From contig DASWMP010000322.1 in assembly GCA_036399695.1 (NCBI GenBank), positions 12,039 to 76,038 of the forward strand: 64,000 bases of DNA, read 5' to 3'. The notes below the pieces were generated by a model, which saw only the letters and a list, made by a program, of their open reading frames with translations, had not been told where the DNA came from and ran no database searches. Source of the stretch: DASVEE01 sp036399695 (GTDB lineage: Bacteria; Acidobacteriota; Thermoanaerobaculia; Gp7-AA8). Position numbers and translations under genes: made by a program. This document shows positions 23,797 to 31,870 of the stretch, one piece after another; positions within the stretch are counted from its first letter, which is position 1; each line of letters begins with the position of its first letter.

Positions 23797-24744
23797 CTAC
23801 ACCCTCGCCCGATCGGGCCGTGGCTGCCGGGCGGCGCGCATGGCCAGCATGGCGGCGCCCTCGGTGGGGGAGTGCTGCGGCGGGATCAGCGTGACTCCCG
23901 GCGCGTCGCGCAGGATGCGCAGGCGCATCGGATCGAGCAGCAGTTCTCCGGCGTGGAACGCGCCGCCGACATGCGCCACCGGGAACTCCTGATCGGTCAT
24001 GTGCAGGCGCCGCGCAACCGCGAGCACGCACTCCGCGAGCTCGATGCCGCCTCTCGCCAGGATGTCGCGCGCGACCGGATCCCCTTCCATCGCCGCGGCG
24101 ATGACGAGCTTGCCGTAGCGGGCGATGTCGTCGGCGTGCGTCGTCGTCGCATAGACGAACTTCGGCAGGTCCTCCGGGCGGCACATGTCGTAGTCGCTGC
24201 AGAGGAGGTCCGTCATCTTCGTGGCCAGGCCGCGGCCGTCGTGGGCGCGCACGATCGCGGAGAGCCCTTCGTTGGCGATCCAGTAGCCGCTGCCTTCGTC
24301 GCCGAGCGTCGGGCCCCAGCCGCCGGAGCGCGCCTCCTCGCCATCGACGTTGCGGCCGAAGGCGACCGAGCCGGTGCCGGCGATGATGACGATGCCGGGG
24401 CCGAAGCCGACGGCGCCGGTCAGCGCGACGCGGGCGTCGGTGTCGACGATGAAGTTGCCCTGCGGGAAGAAGATGCGCAGGGCGTCGACGACCCTCTGGT
24501 GATGGGCCGGATGATCGGCGCCGGCGACGCCGCAGTAGGCGTACTCGACGTTGCGGATGGCGATGCCGGCTTCGACGAGGGCGATGTTGACGGCTCGTTC
24601 GATGTTGCGGGTGGCCTCTTCGAGGCCGACGCGAAGGTGGTTCGAGCCGCCGGCGAGACCGCGGCCGAGGGGCTGCCCATCTTCATCGACGACGAGCGCG
24701 GCGGTTTTGGAGGCCCCACCGTCGAGGCCGATGAAATAACGCAT
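23797..24744 (-). CDS. BadF/BadG-type ATPase, probable N-acetylglucosamine kinase
   Basis: 315 aa, ASKHA fold. Phosphate-1 motif YFIGLDGGASKTAALVVD at the N-terminus, phosphate-2 PGIVIIAGTGSVAFGRN, then GGWGPTLGDEGSGYWIANEGLSA, which is the diagnostic segment of eukaryotic-type NAGK and bacterial relatives, and adenosine motif VAHVGGAFHAGELL. Phosphorylates an amino sugar (GlcNAc likely), linking to cell-wall recycling. Single gene; repeats on both sides. Confidence 0.88.
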   Translation of the reverse strand: MRYFIGLDGGASKTAALVVDEDGQPLGRGLAGGSNHLRVGLEEATRNIERAVNIALVEAGIAIRNVEYAYCGVAGADHPAHHQRVVDALRIFFPQGNFIVDTDARVALTGAVGFGPGIVIIAGTGSVAFGRNVDGEEARSGGWGPTLGDEGSGYWIANEGLSAIVRAHDGRGLATKMTDLLCSDYDMCRPEDLPKFVYATTTHADDIARYGKLVIAAAMEGDPVARDILARGGIELAECVLAVARRLHMTDQEFPVAHVGGAFHAGELLLDPMRLRILRDAPGVTLIPPQHSPTEGAAMLAMRAARQPRPDRARV

Positions 24745-24865
24745 GCGCCCGGTGCTGGAGCAACGTCGGTGCCGGAGGCTGTCGTCAATACCGGTCCGAG
24801 CCTTGCAAATAACCCATGCTGCCGCGGCATATGCAGCCGCGAATGAACACTAACAGAAGGAGTGA

Positions 24866-25354
24866 ATGCGTATGAAACGCAATCGGAATCTCACGATCGT
24901 GATGCTTGCCATCATGGCAGTCGGTCTTCTCGCAATGAGCGCCTGTAAGTCGAGCGGTATGGCCGTGACGAGTCGCGGTCAGTTCCTCAAGCTGAGCATC
25001 GAGCACCCCAACGAACTCCCGGAAGCGGGTGAAGACAACCTCGACATCGTCGTCGCCAATCGCGGCGTCAACAACATCCAGGACATCATGCTCGACGTCG
25101 AGCTGCCGCCGCAGCTCGTGGTCCTCGACCAGACCAACCCCCGTGGCATCAACGTGACGCATGACCCGGGCACCAACGTGTACCACTTCACGTTCGGCAA
25201 CGTGCAGCCGGCCGAAACCGCGACCATCCGCTTCCGCGTCCGTACCGCCTTCGGTACCTATCGCGAGAGCGGCAGCGTCCGCGCCACGGCCTGGCAGTCC
25301 GGCCTCCCCGGCGACAAGCTCGTTGAGACGGCCGTGATCAGGCTGCGCCAGTAA
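24866..25354 (+). CDS. Lipoprotein with a beta-sandwich domain
   Basis: 162 aa. AGAAGGAG three bases before ATG. Lipoprotein signal with lipobox LLAMSAC. Mature part is one Ig-like/DUF11-like beta sandwich: NLDIVVANRGVNNIQDIMLDVELPPQLVVLDQT ... YHFTFGNVQPAETATIRFRVRTAFG, the wording typical of 'conserved repeat' (DUF11/CARDB) domains. Surface or periplasmic; role unknown. Followed by a family B palindrome and a 51-aa gene. Confidence 0.85.
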   Translation: MRMKRNRNLTIVMLAIMAVGLLAMSACKSSGMAVTSRGQFLKLSIEHPNELPEAGEDNLDIVVANRGVNNIQDIMLDVELPPQLVVLDQTNPRGINVTHDPGTNVYHFTFGNVQPAETATIRFRVRTAFGTYRESGSVRATAWQSGLPGDKLVETAVIRLRQ

Positions 25355-25357
25355 CGT

Positions 25358-25459
25358 AGTTGGCGGTTGGCAGTTGGCGGTTGGCAGTAAAGATTGGCGG
25401 TAGGTATGTGGCGCCGGCGGGTTCTCCTGCCTACCGCCAACTGCCTGCCGCCAACTGCT
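25358..25459. repeat. Family B palindromic element (TTGGCGG/TTGGCAG heptads)
   Basis: Four alternating TTGGCGG / TTGGCAG steps on the left, CTACCGCCAACTGCCTGCCG on the right. Follows the lipoprotein stop codon by 4 bp. Confidence 0.85.
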
Positions 25460-25506
25460 TTCCGGCATCTCCATTGCAATTAATAACTGTATTGAAAGGA
25501 GATCTG

Positions 25507-25662
25507 ATGCGCATTCAGGAAACGAATGAAATTCTGAAAGAGTCGCGTTACACGCGTCACGGTTCCACCATGCAGGAAGAGCACGAGGGCATGATGACGC
25601 GCGCCTGGAGGATGATCTCCGGCCTCCCGACGAAACTGACTGGGATGTTCCACAAACGATAA
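25507..25662 (+). CDS. Small basic protein (51 aa)
   Basis: Perfect SD AAAGGAGATCTG before ATG 25507. Sequence MRIQETNEILKESRYTRHGS, then a Met-rich amphipathic stretch (MMTRAWRMISGLPTKLTGMFHKR). Ends 35 bp before a strong bidirectional terminator. Not recognised; strong translation signals support it as a real gene, perhaps a membrane-peripheral or regulatory peptide. Confidence 0.7.
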   Translation: MRIQETNEILKESRYTRHGSTMQEEHEGMMTRAWRMISGLPTKLTGMFHKR

Positions 25663-25696
25663 TCCACCGATCGCTGCCGGCGTATCCGGCGACGAC

Positions 25697-25732
25697 AAAC
25701 AAAAGAGGCGCCGCGAGGCGCCTCTTTTGTTT
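25697..25732. terminator. Bidirectional intrinsic terminator
   Basis: AAACAAAAGAGGCGCC, loop GCGA, then the exact reverse complement. Perfect 16-bp stem with A-tract and T-tract at its ends, serving the 51-aa gene (plus) and corC-like gene (minus). Confidence 0.92.
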
Positions 25733-25768
25733 AACAACCAACAACCAATCAACCGCGCAGCGCCGCGG

Positions 25769-27088
25769 CTACTCGCCCTCTTCGTCGATCTCGGTGGGCG
25801 GCATCTTCGTCGTCGCCAGCACCCAGCGCACGCGGAAACGCTCCGCTTCCAGGACCGAGAGAGACAGCTCACCCATCTCCACGCGGTCGCCGGGGCTCAC
25901 TTCTCGGCCCAGACGCGCGGCCACGTAGCCGCCGACCGTCTCTTCATCCGGCTCGCCGAGGTCGATCTTCAGCCGGTCGGCGAGATCCTCGATGAGATAG
26001 TCGCCGCGGACACGGTACCGGCCGTTGCCGAGAGGCTCGATCTCCGGACGTTCGCGGTCGAACTCGTCCTGAATCTGGCCGAACAGCTCCTCGGTGATGT
26101 TCTCGAGCGACACGATGCCGGACGCGCCGCCGTACTCGTCGAGCACGACCGCCATGTGCGTCTTGCTCTCGATGAACTGCTGGAGCAGCGTCTCGACGGT
26201 GCTGTTCTCGGGGATGAAGAGCAGGTCGCGCTTGAGGTCCTCCAGACGGCGGCCGGGTCCTTTGAGCTGCGCGAGCATCAGGTCCTTCACATGGATCAGG
26301 CCGACGGTCTGGTCGAGCGTGCCGTCGCAGAGGGGATAGCGGGTGTGGCGTGTCGTGCGGATCGTCTCCAGGTTCTCCTCGATCGACTTCGTCGTCGAGA
26401 GGATGACCACGTCCGTGCGCGGCACCATGATCTGCCGCGCCGTGCGCTTGGAGAACTGGAAGACGCCTTCGATGATCTCGCGGTTTTCTTCCGAGAGGAT
26501 GCCGGCCTTCTCGGAGCTCGCCAGGATCATGCGCAGCTCTTCGGGCGAGTGCGCCATCTCCACGTCATGCGCCGGCTGGATGCCGATGGCGCGCAGGATC
26601 ATCCGCGAAACACCGTTGAGCAGCCAGATCGCCGGGAAGGCGATGACGTAGAACGCGCGCAGCAGGTGCGCGACCCAGAGCGAGGTCTCGACCGGCTTCT
26701 GGATGGCGATCGATTTCGGGGCCAGCTCGCCGAGGACGATGTGCAGCACCGAGATGATGGTGAAGGCGACCGTTGTGGAGATCGTGTGCGCGAGTGGTGT
26801 CGCGAAACCGCCGAAACGCTCGAGCAGCGGCACGAGGATGTCGGCGAAAGCAGGCTCGCCGATCCAGCCGAGGGCCAGCGAGGCCAGGGTGATGCCGAGC
26901 TGCGTGGCCGAAAGATAGGCGTCGAGATTCTTCGTCAGCCTGCGCGCCATGCGCGCGCGGATGCTGCCCTGATCCGCCAGCTCCGCGAGCTGCGTCGCAC
27001 GGACCTTGACGATCGCGAACTCGGCCGCGACGAAAAAGCCGTTCGCCAGCACGAAGATGAATGCAAGAAGGAGAAGCCAGAAGCCCAT
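25769..27088 (-). CDS. CNNM/CorC-type (hemolysin C) membrane protein
   Basis: 439 aa. N-terminal DUF21 membrane domain (about residues 1-195: MGFWLLLLAFIFVLANGFFVAAEFAIVKV, TTVAFTIISVLHIVLGELAPKSIA), two CBS repeats (about 200-345: RQIMVPRTDVVIL, VVLDEYGGASGIVSLENITEELFG) and a C-terminal CorC_HlyC domain (about 350-430, GRYRVRGDYLIEDLADRL). Family members transport or sense Mg/Co; 'hemolysin' is a historical label. 16 bp downstream of aroA, probably in one operon. Confidence 0.93.
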   Translation of the reverse strand: MGFWLLLLAFIFVLANGFFVAAEFAIVKVRATQLAELADQGSIRARMARRLTKNLDAYLSATQLGITLASLALGWIGEPAFADILVPLLERFGGFATPLAHTISTTVAFTIISVLHIVLGELAPKSIAIQKPVETSLWVAHLLRAFYVIAFPAIWLLNGVSRMILRAIGIQPAHDVEMAHSPEELRMILASSEKAGILSEENREIIEGVFQFSKRTARQIMVPRTDVVILSTTKSIEENLETIRTTRHTRYPLCDGTLDQTVGLIHVKDLMLAQLKGPGRRLEDLKRDLLFIPENSTVETLLQQFIESKTHMAVVLDEYGGASGIVSLENITEELFGQIQDEFDRERPEIEPLGNGRYRVRGDYLIEDLADRLKIDLGEPDEETVGGYVAARLGREVSPGDRVEMGELSLSVLEAERFRVRWVLATTKMPPTEIDEEGE

Positions 27089-27104
27089 ATGGCGCGCGCG
27101 AAGT

Positions 27105-28364
27105 TTACGCGATCACCTCGTCGAGCGTCCGCCAGAAGCGTGGATACGACTTGGTGACGACGCGTTCCTCACCGATCGTGACGCCGCCGCGCGCGAGCCC
27201 GGCGATGGCGAAGGCCATGGCGATGCGATGGTCGTTGTGCGTCTCGATGACGGCCGGCTCGCTACTCCAGCCGGGCTGGATGAGGAGCGAGCCGGGGCGC
27301 TCGTCGACGGTCGCGCCGAGGCGGCGCAGCTCCGAGGTGACGGTGGCGAGGCGGTCCGACTCCTTCACCCGCAGGTTGGCCACGTTGACGATCTCCACCG
27401 GCGAATCGGCGAGCGGCGCGATGGCGGCGAGGGTCGGGACGATGTCCGGCGTAGCGTTGCAGTCGAACGTACCGCCGTGCAGTTTCTCCGGACCGTGGAC
27501 CGTGATCTCCTCCTCCGACACTTCCACGCGGCAACCCATGGCTTTGAGGATGTCCAGGAAGGCGGCATCGCCCTGCGCCGACTCGGTGGCCAGGTTGCGC
27601 ACGCGCATCGTGCCGCCCGTGGCGGCCGCCGCGGCGAACCAGTAGGAGGCGGAGGAGTAGTCCCCTTCGACGCGGTATGTCTCGCGCTGCAGCTTCCCGG
27701 CGCGGACGTGAATGGAGTTATCCGCCCGCTCCACCCGCGCGCCGAATGTGCGCAGGATGTCGGCGGTGATGTCGATGTAGGGACCGGAAGCCATCTTGGA
27801 GATGTGCAGCGTGAGTCCGTATGGCAGCGTGGCGCCGCCGAGCATGAGCGCGGAGACGAACTGGCTCGAGGTCTCGGCGGAGATCGTGACGTCGAAGCCG
27901 CCGCGCATCTTCTTGCCGCGGATGCGCAGCGGCGGGAAGCCTTCCTGCGCCACGTACTCCACTTCGGCGCCGATGGCGAGCAGCACGTCGACGAGATCGC
28001 CGATGGGACGCTGGTGCATCCGCTCTTCGCCACGCAGCTCGAACCGGCCGGGCGTGAACGCCAGCCACCCGGTGAAGAAGCGCATGGCGGTGCCGGCGTT
28101 GCCGATGAAGATCGGCACCTCGTTCGACGACATGCTCAGCCGCTCGCCAATGGTGACGTCCCGGGCGATGGTCCCCCGCACGTCGTAGCCGATGGTGCGC
28201 AATGCTTCGAGCGCGTAGCGCGTGTCGTCGGCATCGAGGCAGTTCGTGACGGTGGTCGAGCCCTCGGACATGGCCGCGAGCAGGAGCGCGCGCACGGAGT
28301 AGGACTTGGACGGCGGGGCGGTGGCGGTGCCGTCGAGATGGGTGAGCTTGGGGATGGCTTTCAT
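27105..28364 (-). CDS. aroA: 3-phosphoshikimate 1-carboxyvinyltransferase (EPSP synthase)
   Basis: 419 aa, sixth step of the shikimate pathway: transfers enolpyruvyl from PEP to shikimate-3-phosphate. Recognised by PPSKSYSVRALLLAA near the N-terminus (Lys of the PEP site), GNAGTAMRFFTGWLA, SSQFVSALMLGGA, EGDYSSASYWFAAAA and the C-terminal SDRLATVTSELRRLGA and NDHRIAMAFAIAG. Full length for the family. No other aro gene adjoins, but tyrA lies at 39-40 kb. Confidence 0.96.
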   Translation of the reverse strand: MKAIPKLTHLDGTATAPPSKSYSVRALLLAAMSEGSTTVTNCLDADDTRYALEALRTIGYDVRGTIARDVTIGERLSMSSNEVPIFIGNAGTAMRFFTGWLAFTPGRFELRGEERMHQRPIGDLVDVLLAIGAEVEYVAQEGFPPLRIRGKKMRGGFDVTISAETSSQFVSALMLGGATLPYGLTLHISKMASGPYIDITADILRTFGARVERADNSIHVRAGKLQRETYRVEGDYSSASYWFAAAAATGGTMRVRNLATESAQGDAAFLDILKAMGCRVEVSEEEITVHGPEKLHGGTFDCNATPDIVPTLAAIAPLADSPVEIVNVANLRVKESDRLATVTSELRRLGATVDERPGSLLIQPGWSSEPAVIETHNDHRIAMAFAIAGLARGGVTIGEERVVTKSYPRFWRTLDEVIA

Positions 28365-28370
28365 GGTGAT

Positions 28371-28470
28371 GAAGTCAGAACGCAGAACGCAGAACGCAGA
28401 ACGTTGAATGAGGAGCTGAGCCGTCGTTAGAGTTCTGCATTCTGCGTTCTGCGTTCCGCGTTCTGACTTC
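28371..28470. repeat. Family H palindrome (GAACGCA heptads)
   Basis: GAAGTCAGAACGC, then AGAACGC steps; right arm GCGTTCTGCGTTCC..GTTCTGACTTC. Sits directly upstream of the aroA start, so the aroA promoter must lie within or beyond it. Confidence 0.85.
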
Positions 28471-28487
28471 GGGTTTCTGTGCTCCCA

Positions 28488-29255
28488 TCACCCCACCTCC
28501 AGCACGAGTCCGTCGTACGCGAGCTTCACCCCTTCGGGCAGCGTCGCCTCCACCGTCTCATGATCCACCTCGTGCGCCAGATGGATCAGATACGTCTCAC
28601 GGGCGCCGATCTCGGCCGCGCAGGTGACGGCCTGCTCGATGGTGAAGTGCGTGGAATGCCGCGGCGAAGGACGCAGGCCATCGAGCGCCAGCACCTCGAT
28701 GCCGCGCAGCAGCTCGATGGACGACGCCGGCACGCCGTTGGTGTCGGTGATGTAGGCGAAGTTGCCGATGCGGTAGCCGAGGATTGTCCAGTCGCCGTGG
28801 GAAACGGGGATGGGGATGATCTCGACCTCTTCGTGCATGAACGCCGATTCGACCTCGTGCAGCTCGAGCTGCGGCTTGCCGCCGCCGATCTGCGTGCTCT
28901 CGTCCCAGATGTAGCTGAACGCGCGGCGGATGGCTTTGGCGGTGAACGGATTGGCGTACGCATGCACCGGCTCGCGCTGCCGGAAGTTGAAGGGACGGAT
29001 GTCGTCCAGTCCCATCAAATGGTCGGAGTGCGAGTGGGTGAAGAGGACGAAGTCGAGGCGCGGAATCGGAAACCGCAGCAACTGCAATCGCAGGTCAGGC
29101 GTGGTGTCGATGAGGAAGTGCTTCCCTTTGGCCTCGATCTTCACCGACTGCCGTAAGCGCTGGTTCTTGGGGCTGGCGGAGGTGCAGACCGCGCAATGGC
29201 ACCCCACCACCGGCACGCCGGTGGAAGTCCCGGTCCCCAGAAACGTGACTTTCAT
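28488..29255 (-). CDS. MBL-fold phosphodiesterase (PhnP-like)
   Basis: 255 aa metallo-beta-lactamase fold. N-terminal VTFLGTGTSTGVPVVGCHCAVC and the metal motif THSHSDHLMGLDDIRPFN, then ITDTNGVPASS and a late Asp/His region (ALDGLRPSPRHSTHFTIEQA, LIHLAHEVDH). The GTGTSTGVP and CxCxxC opening is the signature of PhnP (cyclic ribose phosphate phosphodiesterase) and related tRNase Z-like hydrolases. Not in a phn operon, so precise substrate is open. Confidence 0.88.
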   Translation of the reverse strand: MKVTFLGTGTSTGVPVVGCHCAVCTSASPKNQRLRQSVKIEAKGKHFLIDTTPDLRLQLLRFPIPRLDFVLFTHSHSDHLMGLDDIRPFNFRQREPVHAYANPFTAKAIRRAFSYIWDESTQIGGGKPQLELHEVESAFMHEEVEIIPIPVSHGDWTILGYRIGNFAYITDTNGVPASSIELLRGIEVLALDGLRPSPRHSTHFTIEQAVTCAAEIGARETYLIHLAHEVDHETVEATLPEGVKLAYDGLVLEVG

Positions 29256-29274
29256 CCGGCGCCGATTCTATACG

Positions 29275-29487
29275 CTGCTGTGTAGGTATCCCGAAGAGAG
29301 ACCGGACGGGGGCGCCTCCGGCGGGCGGCCACGGGCCGCAGCGCTGGTTGGCGAAGCCGCCGTCGACCCTACTTGCTAACGTGTTAACTGCGATGCCGTG
29401 CGCCGAGCCTGAGGCAACAAGCGCTGCGGCCCGTGGCCGCCCGCCGGAGGCGCCCCCGTGGTTTCTCTTCGGATACCTACACAGCAG
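29275..29487. repeat. Family F long palindromic element, copy 1
   Basis: Arms of about 70 bp: the left starts CTGCTGTGTAGGTATCCC (29275-29345), the right ends GATACCTACACAGCAG (29420-29487), sharing GGCCACGGGCCGCAGCGCT. The loop has the conserved string GTCGACCCTACTTGCTAA. The right arm supplies the last codons and stop of the LpxH-like gene. Confidence 0.92.
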
Positions 29488-30199
29488 CGAATTCGAACTC
29501 GCCCGTTAGGGGGTCGATCACCATGGCCTCGCCTGACTCGTACCAGGGGGGCAGAATCTCGATCGTGGCGCCGGCTGTCGGGAGCACCAGCTTCTGGTGA
29601 AAGTGGCCGAAGACCACATCCGTAAAGCCTTCCGTGCCGCGCTTCTGGCCGTACGCTTCCATCAACTCCACCGGCAGCCGCGACTTGTGCTTGAAGTTCG
29701 ACTTCGACAGGCGTGCCTCCACGTCATTCACGAACTTGCGGGCCATCTTGCCCGGGATCAGCGAGACGCCCAGCTTCGTCAGCGGATTCTTCGAGGCGCG
29801 GCGCCAGAAGCGATACGGCCAGTCGCTGTCGTTGATCATATCGCCGTGCACGATCAGGTACTTCCGCTTGCCTGCGGTGATTGCGTACTCCATCCCCACG
29901 CTCGTCACCGCCTCTTCCACAAAGGAGCCCTTGAGGAAGAAATCGCGGTTCCCTTCCACGTAGTGGATCGGGATGCCGGCATCCCGCACCTCGCGGAACT
30001 TGCGGAACACCTCGCCGACCGAGTGCGTGAAGAACTTCTTGTGCGCGATCAGGTAGTGGAAGAGATCGCCGTTCAGGTAGAGCGAGTGGGGACGCAGCGC
30101 CTTCAGGCGTTCCAGCCAGCCGTTGACCGGTTGCTCGCTGCCATCGGAGAGCCCTATGTGCGAATCGCCGATGACGAAGATCCGCCCGGGAGGGATCAC
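29477..30199 (-). CDS. LpxH-like metallophosphoesterase
   Basis: 240 aa calcineurin-like phosphoesterase. Metal motifs in order: VIGDSHIG, LNGDLFHYL, EGNRDFFL, VHGD, and VFGHFHQK. The RxWRRxxKNPLTK helix (residues about 130-165) is typical of UDP-2,3-diacylglucosamine pyrophosphohydrolase (LpxH) and relatives; consistent with lipid A synthesis. First GDSH in place of the usual GDxH is normal. Start overlaps the stop of the macro-domain gene by 4 bases. The C-terminal residues AAV and stop lie in the arm of a family F palindrome. Confidence 0.82.
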   Translation of the reverse strand: MIPPGRIFVIGDSHIGLSDGSEQPVNGWLERLKALRPHSLYLNGDLFHYLIAHKKFFTHSVGEVFRKFREVRDAGIPIHYVEGNRDFFLKGSFVEEAVTSVGMEYAITAGKRKYLIVHGDMINDSDWPYRFWRRASKNPLTKLGVSLIPGKMARKFVNDVEARLSKSNFKHKSRLPVELMEAYGQKRGTEGFTDVVFGHFHQKLVLPTAGATIEILPPWYESGEAMVIDPLTGEFEFAAV

Positions 30200-30687
30200 G
30201 TCTCCAGCTCCTTGAGCGCCCGGTCGAAGGCGTCGAACGGCTCCTTGCCGAACAGGCAGAAGACGGCGCGCTGCAGCGAGCGGGCGCGGCGGCGGAAGTC
30301 GATCGTCGCGCCGAGCATCACGTGAGCGGCGCGGTCGAGATCGAAGCCGTACGAGCCCGTGCCCATCGCCGGCAGCCCCACCGATTCGACCGCCAGCTCC
30401 TCGGCACGTTCGAGCGCCGACCAGGTCGCGGCGCGGAGCTTCGCGTCCTCGTCTCCGTCACCGACGCGAGGGATCGACGCGTGGATGACGAACTTCGCCA
30501 GCAGATTGCCGCCCGACGTCACCGCGGCGGTCCCGACCGGCAGGCCCACCTCTTCGACGTCGGCCTTGCGGGCGGACATCGCCAGCCGCCCCGCGCCACC
30601 CGCCTGCTGAACCTGCGGATTCGTCGGATTCACGATCGCATCGACCTTGATCGAAGAGATGTCCGCGCGGATGAGTTGGATCTTCAT
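30196..30687 (-). CDS. Macro-domain protein
   Basis: 163 aa. Macro domain by VDAIVNPTNPQVQQAGGAGRLA and VGLPAMGTGSYGFDLDRAAHVML; binds ADP-ribose or O-acetyl-ADP-ribose and may remove ADP-ribose from protein or nucleic acid. A Val-Asp-Ala-Ile-Val-Asn start is standard, but the GGGVxGAI loop is GGAGRLA here. Upstream partner of the LpxH-like gene (ATGA overlap). Confidence 0.9.
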   Translation of the reverse strand: MKIQLIRADISSIKVDAIVNPTNPQVQQAGGAGRLAMSARKADVEEVGLPVGTAAVTSGGNLLAKFVIHASIPRVGDGDEDAKLRAATWSALERAEELAVESVGLPAMGTGSYGFDLDRAAHVMLGATIDFRRRARSLQRAVFCLFGKEPFDAFDRALKELET

Positions 30688-30713
30688 GAACGGTCGGCCG
30701 GTACCCGGCAGTT

Positions 30714-31661
30714 TTATAACGCACTCTTGAGGTTCGCGCGCGGATTCTCCGGGTACGCGGCCTCGATTTGTTCCACCGCTTCCGGTGGCGGATCGGGTGG
30801 GATGACGATCTGAATCCGGCAGTAGTGATCGCCGGCTCCGCCCTCCTTCTTTGCCACTCCCTTGCCTGAAATGCGGAGTTTGCGGCCGGACTGCGTTCCG
30901 GCGGGGATGCGCACGCGGATCGGTCCGTGAATCGTCGGAGCCTCGAGCTCCACGCCGCGCACCGCTTCGCCGACCGTGATCGGCAGGTCCGTGTAGATGT
31001 CGTCGCCGTCGCGCTGGAAGAACGGATGGGGACGGACGTGCACGATGAGATTCAGGTCACCGGCCGGTGCGCCGCCGCCGCCCGGCGAGCCTTTGCCGCG
31101 GAGACGGAGCGTGCCGCCATCGCGCATGCCCGGCGGGATCTTCACCTTCATCCGTTCGCCGTTGACCCGGAAGTCGAGCGTCGTGCCGAGGACGGCGTCG
31201 CGGAAATCGATGGTCGTTTCGGCCTGGGCGTCCGCGCCGCGCGAGGGCGCCTGCTGGAAGCCGCCGAAGCCACCCGTGCCGCCGCCCGGAGCACCACCGC
31301 CCCCGAACAGGTCTCCGAAAATGTCGGTGAAGTCGACCGTCTGCCGCCGTCCGCCGCCACGCTTGCCGCGTGGGCCGGCGGCGCCGCCGAAGACGTCCGA
31401 GAAGTCGAAGCCGGCGAAGGGATTCTGTCCGCCCGGACCGAATGCTTCGCGCCCGAGACGGTCGTACTGAGCGCGCTTGTCCTTGTCGCTCAGCACCGCG
31501 TAGGCCTCGGAGATCTCCTTGAACTTGCTCTCGGCGTCCTTGTTCCCCTTGTTTTTGTCGGGGTGGAACTTCTTTGCCAGGTTCCGGTACGCCTTCTTGA
31601 TCTCGTCCTCGGAGGCGGTTTTCTTTACACCCAGGAGCTCGTAGTAGTCCTTTTCGGCCAT
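30714..31661 (-). CDS. cbpA: DnaJ-type co-chaperone CbpA (type II, no zinc finger)
   Basis: 315 aa from ATG 31661. J domain at residues 1-70 with HPD (KKFHPDKN), a Gly/Phe/Arg-rich stretch (about 85-150, with FGGGGAPGGG), and the two C-terminal beta domains (TTIDFRDAVLGTTLDF ... VKIPPGMRDGGTLRLRGKG). No CxxCxGxG repeats, so it is the CbpA/type II kind. Stimulates DnaK ATPase. The frame extends upstream to 31853, but those 64 residues are coded by a family B palindrome and are rejected. Confidence 0.9.
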   Translation of the reverse strand: MAEKDYYELLGVKKTASEDEIKKAYRNLAKKFHPDKNKGNKDAESKFKEISEAYAVLSDKDKRAQYDRLGREAFGPGGQNPFAGFDFSDVFGGAAGPRGKRGGGRRQTVDFTDIFGDLFGGGGAPGGGTGGFGGFQQAPSRGADAQAETTIDFRDAVLGTTLDFRVNGERMKVKIPPGMRDGGTLRLRGKGSPGGGGAPAGDLNLIVHVRPHPFFQRDGDDIYTDLPITVGEAVRGVELEAPTIHGPIRVRIPAGTQSGRKLRISGKGVAKKEGGAGDHYCRIQIVIPPDPPPEAVEQIEAAYPENPRANLKSAL

Positions 31662-31686
31662 CCCGCGCCGAAGTGTACCAGCGGAG

Positions 31687-31790
31687 GCAGTTGGCGGTTG
31701 GCAGTTGGCGGTTGGCAGTGGACAAAGCAAGGAACCGGTGCTCGGCCGGTGCCGGCGCCTCATCCACAGCCAACCGCCAACTGCCAACAG
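31687..31790. repeat. Family B palindromic element (TTGGCGG/TTGGCAG heptads)
   Basis: Five heptad steps on the left, GCCAACCGCCAACTGCCAAC on the right. It lies between divergent cbpA and glgC, so it is within or beside both promoters. Confidence 0.85.
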
Positions 31791-31870
31791 GCCCCGGGAG
31801 GGGCGGCGATGGAGAAGGAATTGCTTTCGAGTCCACGGATCGTGTTGAATCAACGAACGATGGACGGTGC

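Noticed and set aside
27006..28430. 474-aa plus-strand ORF over aroA
   Set aside because: Antisense to aroA, which has all EPSP synthase motifs.
31662..31853. N-terminal extension of CbpA
   Set aside because: Encoded by a family B palindrome; J domains begin at the DnaJ-type Met (MAEKDYYELLG).
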